Position numbers and translations under genes: made by a program. From Scalesia atractyloides (Eukaryota; Streptophyta; Magnoliopsida; Asterales; Asteraceae), in assembly GCA_947069175.1 (NCBI GenBank), contig CAMTDV010000009.1, positions 8,067,163 to 8,131,162 of the forward strand: a DNA stretch of 64,000 nt. Direction: 5' to 3'. This document shows, in pieces, positions 48,601-61,191 of the stretch. The notes beneath the pieces are model-generated. The model had not been told where the DNA came from. It was given only the letters and a program-made list of their open reading frames with translations, and searched no databases. The stretch's first letter is position 1; each line of letters opens with the position of its first letter.

Positions 48601-51600
48601 AACTGGAAAATAAGATGTTATTCACCTTACAACAAATAAAACCTTAAAAGGGGATACTTCTAAGGTCCATAGTTAAGTACAAAATTCCAAATCTAAGGTT
48701 CTTCAAGGGAGAATTTCACTGCATAATTATGCCATTAGGCTAGGCATAAGCAACGAGACATCCATGATTCAAAAGAACAATTGGATGAATTAATTAGGTA
48801 GTCGCCTACTAATGATATTTAAGTCTGCTAATCTTAATATTTCAATTAACACATGATAAGTTGACTCTAGTTCTATACGTTTCCTTACTAGAATTCAACA
48901 AATAACTAATATGAGAGTTAGTGACAAAAATAAATGTTAAGGCTATAAGAACCATGAAAAGTTGTCTTTAAATTACGCTTTATGATACCTTACTTATTCT
49001 GGAAATTAATCAAAATTTAGTATCAAGACCAAAGCCATATTATGACAGTCGTGAGATTTACATAGCCAACTTATCTTAAACTCTCATATTATTTGTTCTC
49101 AATATTTGGGTAGAAACATTAATAAAATGTAACTAGATGATACCTTACCCTTTTACAACTTTTGTTATCATACAGATGAGAATTTGACAAAAGGAAAATG
49201 AGACCTATAAATTTCATCCATCGTAACCGAAATTCATGAGAAATCATGACAAGGTTAATGAGAATGAATTTTTCATCTAATCTCATTCTAAGTGATTTTA
49301 ACTCATGATGTTAAAAGCCCTAAAATATTACTTGGCTTAGTATGGGTCCATCAGAAGTTATTCATTGACATTCGTGAAACTTATTCAAAATGGAATATTT
49401 AGACACAAATCATTTATCATTTAAAACTATCCACTTGTATCTAAATTTGACACATATGGCATGCGTTCTTAAAGAAATCTATTCATATAGATATACTTAA
49501 TAAGATTTTTATTAAATATATCCCTAAGTTTCGTATGACATCTAACATTAAGGAAATCAAGTAAAGTCTAACATATATAAGATAGGTTCCCACGTCACGT
49601 ACCTTATTGAAATTTCTCTTGTAGCAATTTTAGAGATAGAAAAGATCAGTGTGAGCATTAAGTGTCTTAATAATAATTTGCAATAGTTGCAAGAGGTGGT
49701 GAGTGAAAACCTCATATTACTTCAATTTACACATCTTGTACAAGACACTGCTCCATCTCGGCAAGTTTCCATCAAAACTTGTCACCTTAAAATCTAATGC
49801 TACTCATACAAGAGTTTCATTGTTGCTTAATTATGGGCACACTTAGATTTCTTACCTAAACTAACATAATCTTCAACAAGAGAAATCACAACGACTAGTG
49901 TCATTAACTTGTTTCTCTATTAGAATCTGTTAGTCGTTAAATATTGACCGTAAGCATGCTGAGTTCCTAAAGATTTCTAAGGTCAGTGGGAACAGTCAAA
50001 GTCTTTATCATGACTTGCAAGGAATACACGAGGCGGGGGGAAGAGAGTCATTAAATTTTACTCCAAATTTAACTCCACTTACACCTCTTGTACACCATAC
50101 TGCACCAACTCTTACAAACTTAGAATCCTGAAAATGATAGCAACCTAACCAAGAGCTGATCCATAAAACGAAAACTCCTAATAAACTCAATAATCCACTT
50201 AGGAGGTCATCTAGGTTTAAAAACCAACTAACTTTGATGATTACATAACCTCTCTAACTAAAGTTGAAATGGCTTTTGGAAAAGTTTACTGATCCTTTCT
50301 CTTCTACTTAAGCCATTAGCGTCAATCAATCTTCTAAATGGAATAAAATTATTTTCTAGTAAAACTGTTTTATATGTTTGAATAACGTTTGGGATTTGAT
50401 TGAATTGCCTAAGAGTGTTCATAACCAAACAAATACTAATATAAACGTTAAGACACCAAGAAGCATGATTGATTGTTGAGATAAATTATCAAAGAATCTT
50501 TCTTACCTATCTAACAAAAGATTTCTTTAAGGATCATCACTATTCTAGTAGCTTATAACAATCTAGAGCTACATTAGAAGAACATTAAAACAGCTTTACC
50601 TAACAACTGACTTACATATTTACATGTTCATAAAACAATCTGAAAGTTCTAAACTTAAGGTTAAAGAACAGTTTGTCTATAAGCCAATAAAATCCATGTA
50701 TGAGTTAATGCAAACATCATAATGCGATGAAATCTTAACGCAATTTTTTCATCAAGAACCAAGTGGATTAATGTACCTACCTCAAGATGAGTGGGAACAA
50801 CTAAAATAAACTTGTCCCTATATAGATGATATTCTTTTGACAAGTATATGTTACATATGTCAAAACATCGTTAACACAAACTTTGATATAATAGATCTCA
50901 GAGATATCTCTTACATGATAGATATCATAACATACCGAATAGACCCAATGGGACATTAGTTTCGTTCCATAAGTTTAACCTTAAATGGGTCCTTACATAT
51001 GTAACAAACAATATTGCTCTCCTTTAGAGGATAATAGGATAAATGAGATTATTTCCTTACGCTTCATTAATTAGAAGCCTTATGTAAGTTCAAGTCTATA
51101 CTCGTTTAGATATTACTCACACGACAACACACTAGATATGTCTATATTAATGTGAAGCATCTAATATAGTATTACAATATCTTTAAAAGAAATGAGAGGC
51201 TATAATTTAAAGAAAAAGTGAGAACTCAAACCGGTTGATTACTCTAACGTTGTAATATTCAAAGATGATAAAATGTAATTCCGGGTATATCCTTATGTCA
51301 ACAGACAAAACCTATTTCGTGGAGGAGTCATAATAAACTGATAATAACTACCTAAGTATAATGACATAATATGTTGTTGATCACAAAGCAATAGTCACTA
51401 AATGTTGTTGAAAATTTAGTAGTGGACTCATAAATTTATTAACTCCATATAAATTATATTTTGAAGACTTGTTTTGATAAAGTCAGTTACCATGTCTCCT
51501 TGAACAGTGACAATTCGAGAGGTGCTGAATTTCGATACGAAAGTAATTGTTCGTTATGAACGAATTGAGGAAACTAAATCTTTGTATCGAATGCATTCAT

Positions 51601-52023
51601 GATATGCTTAAGGATGCTATAACTAAAAGTCTATCACCCATAACTATTATGTAAGCGCTTATAATAATGACGGGTTTATTGATGCCTATGTACAACTGCA
51701 TATCGTACTATGAATGATTAACTATTAATTTTCCTCATCAGTTTGGTTTTGTATGTCTCTAACATATGTTTTGGTGGTATAATGACATATAGACAAATAT
51801 AAATACAAATCAAACGTTAAAGGGCTTACTTGCGTATTTTGATCATAATTGTTAGGTTTTAAATTGAGGCTGTAGTATGACTAATGGGGGTCCTGAGTTG
51901 CATAATGACTCAACGACTGTAATTCTCTGCTACGTTTCTTGGTTTAAAGCGAAAATGTGTATTAACTTCTAATCAGACTTATCTATTGCTCATGATAAAT
52001 GATTATTCGGCTAAGTGGGAGAA
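48600..52023 (+). pseudogene. pol: Fossil Ty1/Copia pol region
   Basis: No long frame survives, but Copia landmarks are in order. LRRSSRFKNQ-like text near 50195-50230 resembles the join before reverse transcriptase. 50690-50719 reads KSMYELMQTS, matching the conserved K(S/A)(I/L)YGLKQ. 50819-50842 reads YIDDILLT, the catalytic YVDD site. The polypurine tract TAAGTGGGAGAA (52012-52023) ends it. The start at 48600 is a guess and no 5' LTR was found. Confidence 0.6.
50690..50842 (+). pseudogene. Copia reverse-transcriptase core remnant
   Basis: Contains both KSMYELMQ and YIDDILLT with roughly the expected spacing, separated by stops and small frame changes. Catalytic Asp residues are still encoded, but the protein is not. 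Confidence 0.7.
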
Positions 52024-52468
52024 TGTAAGATTAAATATTTATTTATATGTATTTAATTTGGTAGCCATCATTATCATTTATATAATATGAATCAAAATAT
52101 ATTAAAACCTATAATATAATTAGTTGGTAATAATATGAATCAAAATATATAAAAACCTATATTATAATTAGTTGGTAATTGTTGATAGATATTACCCTTA
52201 TTAACTAATTGGGTTTCCCCTTAGGTGTATATAAGGAGATTACTAGAGAGAGATTAGGGTGAGACTCTCATAACATTACCACCAAAAGTCGTCCCCTCCT
52301 CTCTCTCCATTACTACGAGTTCTGCAACCCTAAAGAACTCGATACTACCATCAAGAATATACATCATAAAGGAGAACAATATCAAACTAACTATCATGTC
52401 GAACACAATGGCTGCATCTCTGAATGGATTCTTCGTTGGCCTGTTTGTTGTATCAGGTATTATTTACA
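52024..52468 (+). repeat. 3' LTR of the fossil Copia element
   Basis: Starts TGTAAGATTAAATA directly after the polypurine tract and probably ends ATTATTTACA at 52468 (445 bp). It contains a ~52-bp tandem duplication (52080-52185), TATATAAG at about 52231 and a CT-rich transcript start region. A target duplication could not be tested. Confidence 0.65.
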
Positions 52469-52480
52469 TGTTTTCCATGA

Positions 52481-52615
52481 TGTATAAAATAGAACTGATC
52501 AACACGAGCTTTGTTTTAGGCTCAAGCTCCTCCCGGCCTTAATAAGGCTCGACTCGTTTTGAGCTTTTTCTCAAGCAGCTCGTGAAGGACTCGGCTCATT
52601 TGCACCCCTACTTAA
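52481..52615. repeat. hAT-like remnant with GAGCTCG wording
   Basis: Ends CGGCTCATTTGCACCCCTA, the complement of the common hAT end TAGGGGTGCAAATGAGCC. The left end is not clear. Confidence 0.4.
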
Positions 52616-52780
52616 TAATTAAGCGGCAGTAATGCTTCTATATTTATTTAAATTAACCCAATATTCTTGAAAAAAACATATTTATAACTTCCGTGTTAAT
52701 AATAATCGTTAAGTCTGTAATATTGTCTATAGTAATCGCCTTTAAGATATTCTTAACACAGCGCGCTACGAAGATTTGGC

Positions 52781-53104
52781 TAAGTTTTTTTGAAATAACT
52801 TATTGACTTATTGGTTTTTTCAAAAAGCCAACAAGTCAAAATAATATTTGGGTAATTGAAAAGGACTTTTTGAAACAACTTTTGTATAGGAAGGAAAAAT
52901 CAGTTTTGAAAAGCTAGTATTTTGTGAAATTTTGGAATTTCTTATAACTTTTCAAACAACGTATTAACTTATTGGATTTTCCCACCCTATAAGCTAATCC
53001 AAAGACTTTAAGAAAAACTCATTTTTCAAAAGTCATAAGTCAATAAGTCATTTTAATGAAAAATTCTTTTTAAGTTAAATAAACTTAGCCAAAAAGCCCT
53101 AACA
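52781..53104. mobile_element. hAT-type foldback MITE
   Basis: The left TTTGGCTAAGTTTTTTTGAA and the right complement TTTTGGCTAAGTTTATTTAA are inverted, followed on both sides by CTTATTGACTTAT. About 320 bp, no protein. This TIR wording is common in plant hAT MITEs. Confidence 0.5.
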
Positions 53105-53391
53105 CTTCTTAAATTCTTAAGTTTATCACCCAGATGGCATCTTTTTTTCATTTAATAAACTAAAATTCTAAAAGTTAGCATATAGAAAGTTATACATTAA
53201 ATGGTAACAGTTTAAAAATAATCCATTGTGGAGTTTAGGTGCCCAACTACTAGGGATATCAATGTCAAAAAGGATCTTTGGATAATTCAACGTGTTGGAT
53301 ACATTTTTTAAAAAAATTATTAACTTTTTTTCTTTTAATAATTCTGTAGCATTTTTTCTGGCAATCCATACCCAACCTTCTGGAACAATGT

Positions 53392-53487
53392 GGTTATAAA
53401 AATGTAAATATAACTTTAAAAGAAAAAATGTTTATTTGGGGTTATAAAAATGTAAGAATAATTTTAAAAGAAAAAATGTTTATTTGG
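53392..53487. repeat. 48-bp direct duplication
   Basis: GGTTATAAAAATGTAA.. repeated twice in tandem with few changes. Confidence 0.8.
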
Positions 53488-54051
53488 CTGATAGAAATAG
53501 AGATGTAATCATAGGTTTGTTGCTGTGTACAGAATGATATATAATATTTTGTTATATTTTACTAAAATAAAATAAACTAGAAAAAAAAGAGATAAAACAT
53601 GAGAACACAAGTCTTGTTCGGATCAATTTTGTGGTTTATTTTTTGTTTTTAATTAATGGCTTTGGATCTTAATTATTGAATGAGCAAATTACCATTTGGG
53701 GTGCGCGTGTTTATTTACAATGTTTATTTATCATTTTGGGTAGCAAATTGTCATGTTTTAAATATCAAGACAAAAATCATTTGTATAATCAACCGACATA
53801 TTTGACCGAACTAATTAAGTTCTAATTAACAAAAGTCAAATAAAAACGTGTGAATGACTTTTGCAACAAAAAACCACACTAATTAGAACCGTGCTCGCCA
53901 TCACAGAAAAGAGTAATTAGTATGGAAAATACGGCTCCGTCGCTAATTTTACTATGCAGTCACGCCATACAATATGTGTAAAATAAATCCTTCGTAAATC
54001 CATCACAAAGTAGGGTTTGGCATAGAACCTTTGTGAATTTAGTGATGGATG
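53488..54051. other. No gene seen
   Basis: AT-rich. The string CACTAATTAG at about 53877 could be an old CACTA end, but no partner matches. Confidence 0.3.
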
Positions 54052-54587
54052 ATACACTCCAGGGGCGGACCCACCTCTTGGGAGCGATATCACCTGCTAC
54101 TTCTCAACTTTTACGATGTAGTGTAATTTTCTTTTACATTTTAGGTACTTCATTAGGGCATTTATTGAAAGCTTAACCACAAATTTATAATCAAAAGCTT
54201 ACTAACCAATTAAAAGTTAAAAATTATCAAACTAAACTATACCCGCTAATTAATCAAAAGCCCATCAGCTCAATGTTTCTTTGTGGCCTTGTGGGTTGAG
54301 GCCTTGAAGGCTTGAACAACTAAAATAATCAATAGCAACAACATCAACAATATCAACAGCAGCAACATTCAACAAGATTGGTAATTTCTAACTCCTAATT
54401 ATAGGGTTTTTAACTTATGTGCAATTGTTCACTTCTAATTTTAGGGTTTATGTGCTATTTGTTTGCATGATTTTATCTTATTCACTTATAAGTTATAACA
54501 TTATATTGTTCATTTATAAATTGTTCCTAATTTTATTGAACATTACACCTAAAATTTTAGTTTAGATCCGCCGCCACTGATACACTC
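54052..54587. mobile_element. Non-autonomous hAT element
   Basis: Element 54060-54579 (520 bp) with inverted ends CAGGGGCGGACCCAC and (complement of the right end) CAGTGGCGGCGGATC, flanked by a perfect 8-bp duplication ATACACTC (54052-54059, 54580-54587). No transposase. This is a textbook hAT signature. Confidence 0.9.
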
Positions 54588-55635
54588 CCTATTGTCCTTG
54601 ACAAGTTTATTTTTGTCATAAAAATAATTAGCAACAAAATTGTTTATAACTATTTTATCTGTCAAATTTTTATTATTATAGTGTTTAACCCTAACGCTTT
54701 TCTCCGGCTACAATATGTGTCAGAAACGGTTCAACCCGAGGGAAATCCTAGTAGGTAGGGGTATAATGAGCCAAACTTGAGCTTGCTTATGTTTGAGCTA
54801 TATTTTTAAAACTCAAACTCAGTTGGTGAGTAAATTTTTAAGCTCGAGTTCAACTCGCTTATTAGTTAATAGCTCATTCATATACATCTATAACTATTTA
54901 ATAGATATTTATAATTACCATTTTTACATATAACATAAAACATATTCTTTAGGTAGTTTTATAAAAAAATTATATAATAATAATTATTTTATAGATATAT
55001 ATTATGTAATATATAAAAAAATATTATATCTATAATACGTTTGTTTAGACTTACGGGCCTACATTTTTCGATAAATGAAACTCGAGCTTGTTTATTAAAC
55101 AAGTTTAAAGTTAAAATTTGAGCTAATATTAACCGACTCATTCAAGTTTTTAACGAACCAATCTGAAATACCTTATGCTTGTTGACAAGGGTGTAATGCT
55201 ATCATATTTTACATATTGTCAATTCACATATCCAACTACTATCTCCAACTTATACGTGTTCCAGTCATATTTTTCCATATTTGATTATGCTTTAAAGCAG
55301 TTGAGAGTGAAACTGTCACAACTCACACCATCTATCGATAAGGAAACTATGAAAGAACATGTGTTTGGAGTCGACACGCACCCACAAAAATATATATGTC
55401 ACGTGGCAAATATACTGCCAATTATGGTGTCTTTATTTGTAAAAAACTAGTAAATTTCCTCAGGACTTATATAGGAAAGATTTGAATTGTTTCAGAACAA
55501 AATTTACGTTAAAACGAAAAGAAATTAAAAATGTAAAAAGTTTAATAAAAAACATATTATCTTTGACCTCACTTGTTGTAAAAGAAAATTTATGCCAAAA
55601 CGTAAATTAACTGAAAACGTAAAAAAAATTGAACT
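54588..55635. other. AT-rich stretch with a GAGCTTG-type hAT-like remnant
   Basis: Positions 54760-55190 begin GGGGTATAATGAGCC and end near ACAAGGGTGTAATGC, with AGCTCGAG wording between. A 91-codon frame at 55175-55450 has no recognisable content and I leave it out as a gene. Confidence 0.4.
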
Positions 55636-55661
55636 TGTAACACCCCAAAAATATAGAATTG

Positions 55662-55701
<40 letters not shown>

Positions 55702-56836
55702 TGAGTGGATCATAACCAAGGGTGACATAACTAGGAATAAGTAACCTAGTTAACTAAATGTTAGTAGATAACAAGGGAAAATATGAATAAGTGCACCTTT
55801 AATATAACTTTCAAACTTGAGGGGTTAAAAAAAGGGCAAAAAAAAAAAGAAAAAGAAATGAAACATGTTTATAATTAAAAGATTAAAACACCAAAACACA
55901 CACGTGAGTGTGTGTTTGGTCGATCATCATCAGGAGAAAGAAAATGGTTCTTTCAAAAACCCTTAAAACCCACAAAATTCAACAAAATTGAAGAGGAATC
56001 AAGCTAAAAATTTGGGCTTTTAACTAATTTCGTGATCACCCAAGCTAGGAGATCACAAGGTATGTTGAATTTTGTTATTTGGTGATATTTTGAGACTTGA
56101 TTAACATTCATAAATCGAAATTATGTGATGAATGTTGTATGCATGAGTGATATTGGGTTAAATTCATGTCTAGGAACAAACCCTACTTGAAAACTTGAAA
56201 TATTAGTGTTGAAAACTAGGAATTTGATAAACACCCATATATGTGTGAAGTGGGTTCTTATAATAAGGTGATGAAAACATGAATTTGAAAGTTAGATTGT
56301 GAAAAAAAACTAATGTTATGATGCGAGTCTTGAAATTTGTTTATGAATGCTAGACATAAGGGCTTGATTTTGATGATTGAAACTTGGTTAAAGCTAGTCA
56401 TGAACTAGACAAAAGATGTATAAAAATCTTGCTCGCAAGGTGTTCGTTAAAATGTCTAAGTGAAATCGCGCGTCTACTCGTTTGAATGTAGAACTTGATT
56501 AGATTAGGTATTTGGATGAATGCCTAATAACATGATGAAACGGGTTTCACTTATAGATGAAAACCCGTAGATTTTGCGTAATGAAAGAATAATGTGTCTT
56601 TGATAATCGAGAGCTAAGTTAACATAGTGTTGATAATACCATGAACTCAGATTAAATATTAGTTAAAATGGTGGCCTAAGAATAGTGCTTATCGAGTAAA
56701 TGGCGGAACGCCAACATGAGTTTGTCAAACTTAGTTGCTCAATTTCATAAGCTATAAGGCGGTTTGACTTTTAAAAGTCAAACCGACCTATGATAGAGTT
56801 CGGTAAGAAAAGTAGTATAATGGTTCATAAGGCGTA
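55636..56836 (+). repeat. Gypsy LTR (type C), 3' truncated
   Basis: Starts TGTAACACCCCAAAAATATAG. A TA/CA microsatellite follows (55662-55702), then a leader-like part with GAAAGAAAATGG and ACCCAAGCTAGGAGATCAC. It is cut at 56836 by the Sirevirus insertion, whose target copy is GCGTA (56832-56836). Confidence 0.65.
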
Positions 56837-57246
56837 TGTAGGACCGATCCTCGATGCTTAGGAACCTAAATTTGATATCTAACGTCCATAATAGCGGAAA
56901 TATTACGTCGTCTTACCAATAGACAAGAATTAATCAGTTAATTGTCAGTTTCATTGATTAAATGTTTAGATTACAGACTGACAGAGCTTCGCCTCTACAA
57001 TGCCAAAGTTGCCAAAGTTACAAATGAGACACACAAGCTAGGTATTTATAGGTTTACAAGTTCGGCCATGTAGGATACAAGTTCGCCTGAACTTGCATAA
57101 GCAAGTTCGGCCGAACATGCATACAATACATGTACATGCCTGAACTTGGATACAACCCTTTCATAAATACTTCAAAACCTAGCCTATCCAGCTCTATACA
57201 ATACAGACTCGATATAAGACTAAGACATAGACATTATGCACCAACA
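56837..57246 (-). repeat. 3' LTR (LTR3 type) of the right-hand Sirevirus
   Basis: 410 bp, from TGTTGGTGCATAATG at 57246 to the complement of TGTAGGACCGATCC at 56837. TATAAATA at 57050-57043, with diverged palindromes directly upstream (57055-57150). Confidence 0.85.
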
Positions 57247-57260
57247 GACTCCCCCTTGGA
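57247..57260 (-). other. Polypurine tract of the right-hand Sirevirus
   Basis: Minus strand CCAAGGGGGAGTC directly before the LTR, identical in core to the tract at 12841-12853. Confidence 0.85.
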
Positions 57261-57500
57261 TATCGTCTTCGTCTTTGATCAGTCTTCAAAAACCCTGTCT
57301 TCATATATACATTAACGTACCCGACCAAAGAAGTTCTTGTACGGCTTCTTTCGTCTCTCTTGTTTCGGATCCGGCGTCTGATCAGTTGGCGGTGGTCTTT
57401 TAAAGTTAGCCATTCTGAGAGAACTTTGCCTTACCGCTTTTTCCATCTTTTCTTTAATCGCCTCACTTCTAGTTTCTTCCTTAAGAAATTCAACTCTTTC

Positions 57501-57893
57501 CTAATCCCTCCACTTTGTCTGCCACATCTTCCCTGAATTCACTTCACGTGCATAGCAAACGTTGACAACTTTCTGATACTGCATCGCCTGTACCTTTTCT
57601 CTTTCGTCAAAAACAATCTTGCTGTAGAAAAGACATTTTATATCTTCTCTCGAGCAGTTAACCAACCACATAGGATCTAGAATCCTTATCGTCCTCCACA
57701 AACCTCTCATACCCTGATAACCCATTACTTCAACTCGTTCCTTAGAAATATCCAGATGATCTTCAAACTTTAATACAATCACTGCTTCGCATGTAGCTGG
57801 ATCAATCTGCCACCACTTGAATAAAGGATAGAAGTTCTGTTCGATCGGCATAAGTGGCATATTCCTCATGGCTCTAGGACGTTTCATAATCAA
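57501..57893 (-). pseudogene. Extra 3' ORF, segment 5 (C-terminal)
   Basis: 130 codons. Trp- and Met-rich, with phrases such as FKWWQIDPATCEAVIVLKFE and GYQGMRGLWRTIRILDPMWL. It appears folded and not disordered. I know no function; similar text occurs, as far as I recall, only in retroelement-linked plant proteins. Stops between 57893 and 58021 separate it from segment 4. Confidence 0.6.
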
Positions 57894-58020
57894 CGTTATG
57901 TCCTTTTATCCTGTAACCTTGTTGATTTTAACTCTTCGCCTCGGAATAAACAGCTTCCAATGATTCCAACCTTTATCAGCTTCGTACTTAATCATCTTCC
58001 ACAACAACTGATCAATGTCT

Positions 58021-58713
58021 TCATCTGTAAGTAACATTCACTGTTTGTACCAGCTCTTCCATATCCCAATACGGCAATGCCTTTAAATCAGCAAGATATT
58101 TGAAGTATTGCACTCCAAACTCTCTTTTGATTGCATAAACGTTGAGCTCCTTAAACCATCCCCAACTCAATATATCTCCCAAAGAAACATCTTTGTCTCT
58201 GGTGAAGAATGCTAGTGGACGTCGAAACTTACGTTTACGAGGCATGTCCTTGAACCAGGACTTTCTCGCTTCAGCTATCTCTTCTTTGGTCATTGGTTTA
58301 GGAATCTTTCCTTTATGTAGCTCTTCATCAATTCTATCTTTCAACATATCTTCATTCAGCTGTTTATACATCTCTTCAAATGTAGAAAAACTTTCTGAAT
58401 CCTGACCAACATACTTAGCTTTCTGTTTTGTTTCATCATCTGAAGACCAATCTTCCACCATCACACGATTATACTCATCGGCTTCAAACCTTCTCTCATA
58501 CTGATACTCTTTCGGTTCAAATGTGTTAACATTCATAACCTCTTCAAAATCAAATTCCAAGTTCTCAGCTTCAACTTCAACTACTTTTGCCAGATCTTCT
58601 TTCGAGTAATTATGTACAAACTCACCTTCTTCAACATTGTGTTCCAACATTAGTATCAAAGGTTTCTTTGGTACTGCGGTCATAGGCTTCGCAAAACGAT
58701 CAACATCTAACAT
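58021..58713 (-). pseudogene. Extra 3' ORF, segment 4
   Basis: 230 codons, acidic in the first half (EVEAENLEFDFEEV, EDWSSDDE) and basic near residues 160-180 (WFKDMPRKRKFRRPLAFF). It ends in a compact part, SWGWFKELNVYAIKREFGVQ. It overlaps the end of segment 3 by 7 bp in another frame, so one small indel separates them. Confidence 0.6.
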
Positions 58714-59342
58714 ATCAATATCATCTGAAGGCCCTTTTTGCCTGACTCCCCCTGGCTTTTATCTTCCATCTTATTCGATTCATCGTCCATCAGATCAGAA
58801 AAATCAAACTCATCATAAACTTTAGCCTCATTGATCTTTAAACCTGTACCACCCTGATCAAAATCATCATCTCCTTGATCAAAATTATCATCATCATCCC
58901 CTACATTCCAATCTTCATATCCTTCTTCCTCTTCGTCATTCTTATCTTCCTTTTCGGCTTCTTCATTGTCTTTTTCTTCAGTAACAATGGTAGGATCAGA
59001 AAGCTTGACAGATTCGTCAACCTTTTGGATATCAGACTCAGAAGCTTTTGAAACATCTTCAGTAGGCTTCTCGGGGACATCGGAAGATTTCTCAGCAGTA
59101 GATTTAGGGGCTTCACCCTCAAGCTGCTTTCCTTTACCACCTTCAGCCAATTCTCTCTCAGCATGTTCCTTGGCTTCTTGACGATCTAGTCGATCATATT
59201 CAGCGATAAAATCAATATTCAGATTATTGGCTAACACCTTTTGTAATCTGATGAATCTTCGATCGTTCAAAGCTTGAATTTTCTTCAATTCTGCAATCTC
59301 TGTCTGTAACTTTTCATTTACGTCCTGCAGACTTTCTATCAA
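58707..59342 (-). pseudogene. Extra 3' ORF, segment 3: coiled coil and acidic tract
   Basis: 211 codons. Residues 1-55 are a heptad-type coiled coil (ESLQDVNEKLQTEIAELKKI). Residues 60-110 are Ser/Lys/Glu-rich, and 115-160 are a strongly acidic tract with DDDDNFDQGDDDFDQGG. No membrane span. Confidence 0.65.
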
Positions 59343-59367
59343 CGCCTTCTAATATTCTCGTTCATTC

Positions 59368-60285
59368 TCAAGCACCCACTTTATCATCAAGAATTTCTTT
59401 TTCGACTTCGCTTTGATTCACCTTCTTTACAAGCTCAGCCTTTTCAATCTCAATCTGTGCAACTTTATCTTCTAATATCTTCACACGTTTTTCTAACATT
59501 TCAGGATTCGTCTCTGGGAAAAATTCATCCAAGTCTTCAAGACTGATTGGGTCGTGTGGCATATCACCAAACATACTTCCCCTTGTTGTCTTAGGTGTTG
59601 AATCTTTTGGTGTTGCAGCTTTCGGTGTAGACTTCTTCGGTGTAGAACTTTCAGGAGCAGAAGTCTTTTGAGCACTAGGCGATTCAGTGATAGGAACTTC
59701 AACAAATTCAGACACAGGATGTTCTTGTGTAACTCCTTGCCTTTCAGCTTCAACATGAACGATAACAGGAGGTTCTTGTGGAGGAGGTTCTTGTGTGGCT
59801 CCTTTCTCCTGAGCACCAGAAGGTTCTTGTGTGGCTTCTGTGCTTTTCACTTTGCTCTTGTATCTTTTGCTCACTGCTTTCTGAGCTTTCTTAGCTTTTC
59901 GTTTTCCTTTTGTGTGAGGTGACCCTGTAGTCTTCTTTGATATTTCGATTGCTGGAGACTTTGTTCTTTTAGTCTTTTTCTTTGGCCTCTCCTCATCAGA
60001 TTCTTTTTCAGCACTCGGATCAAAATTTGCATCCAATCTCCTTTCTTTTTCTGCTCTAATTTCAGCCTCTGTCTTTTCAGGCTCTTTATCAGATTCTTCA
60101 TTTTCGGACGTAGCAGAAATTACCTCTTCTTGAGTCGACTTCACAGTTTCTTGACTCTCATTAACAACTGCAGCACTCGATCCAGCCACTGCTTCAACAT
60201 TCTCAGGCTCCTCTTCATCAACAAGCAAAGCTTCAACTTTCTTTGCACCACGTTTCTTTTTAGGCTTATCAGCCTCAGCCTTCAA
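59368..60285 (-). pseudogene. Extra 3' ORF, segment 2: disordered, Lys/Glu/Pro-rich
   Basis: 305 codons. Low complexity with nuclear-localisation-like clusters (KKKRGAKK, RPKKKTKRTK, KGKRKAKKAQK), short repeats of TQEP and STPK, then a coiled coil at the end (KRVKILEDKVAQIEIEKAEL) that continues into segment 3. The internal repeats suggest rapid change. Confidence 0.65.
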
Positions 60286-60329
60286 AAACCATTCACTCCT
60301 TGCCTTTGGTTTGAATTCTTAAACCACTC

Positions 60330-61191
60330 TCATTCAGCTTTAAGCTCATTCTCATCGTCGCTACCATCTTTTCTCCATTTGTTGTCTGGCGGCGATACAT
60401 AATCTGAATCTTTTATAGCTCCGAATACTGGCTTGGCAATAGGAGTTGAAGCTTGCTTTTGGAACTTAATAAGCTTCTTCACAGTCGTTTCGTCAAGATG
60501 AACTAGATAAAGAACGTCATTCGGATCTCGAGCAATGTTGGCATACTTTTCATCAATCAACATCTGAATAAACCTCGGATAAAGGCACAATCTCGATTCC
60601 TCCATGTTCTTCGACATGTGAGTAAACACTAACTTCGAAACGTTGAACGGCTTCTTTAGAATAAGCGCCTTTGCCATGCTAGCCAAATAATCATGAACAT
60701 CATCCAAACCGGCTTTGCGATGGCTAAAAGTATGAATCAATGCATGAATCAGAAGCTTATAGGGGTTAGACACTTCCCCTTTCTTCAACGTTGGCTTGTT
60801 TACGCTTCCGTTGTAGCCCATGCGGAAAAAGCATCCACGAACCATCTTCTCATATAGATGAATCGGATCATCTTCTTTATCTTTGAGCTCCAAAATCCTT
60901 TGGATATCGCCTTCGGTTACTGTGATCGGCTTTAGCTCATCACCAACTTGTACCGTAGAAGAGATTGTCTTCTCGTCAACGCTCAAGTTTGCGTTCATCC
61001 AGAAATGAACAATATGAGAACGATATGATACTGTGCGCTCAGTAATTGCATGGCGAATGTGACTATCTTCGAGAAACTTCAAGATACAATCATATTCTTT
61101 CAGCGACGGACAAATAGATTTGTCAAGCGTGATGCACGTATTATGAGTTTTGGAAAACTCAACTGAGATAACACGCGCTGGAACCTGTGCC
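60330..61191 (-). pseudogene. Extra 3' ORF, segment 1: conserved N-terminal domain
   Basis: About 286 codons after the acceptor at 61192. Begins AQVPARVISVEFSKTHNT and contains YRSHIVHFWMNANLS, VTEGDIQRILELKD, RGCFFRMGYNG, and NPYKLLIHALIHTFSHRKAG followed by LVFTHMSKNME and LYPRFIQMLIDE. The FW...V...ITE.DI..L arrangement recurs in plant retroelement ORFs of unknown function. The open frame starts further upstream at 61211 with MFYVVFQ, but that part lies in the proposed intron, so I prefer ATG at 61830. The frame ends at 60330 and continues after a shift in segment 2. Confidence 0.65.

Noticed and set aside
53877..54690. CACTA transposon with CACTA..TAGTG ends
   Set aside because: The 3-bp flanks differ and the terminal repeats do not match beyond five bases.
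55175..55450. 91-codon frame
   Set aside because: No recognisable domain, AT-rich surroundings, no splice or promoter support.
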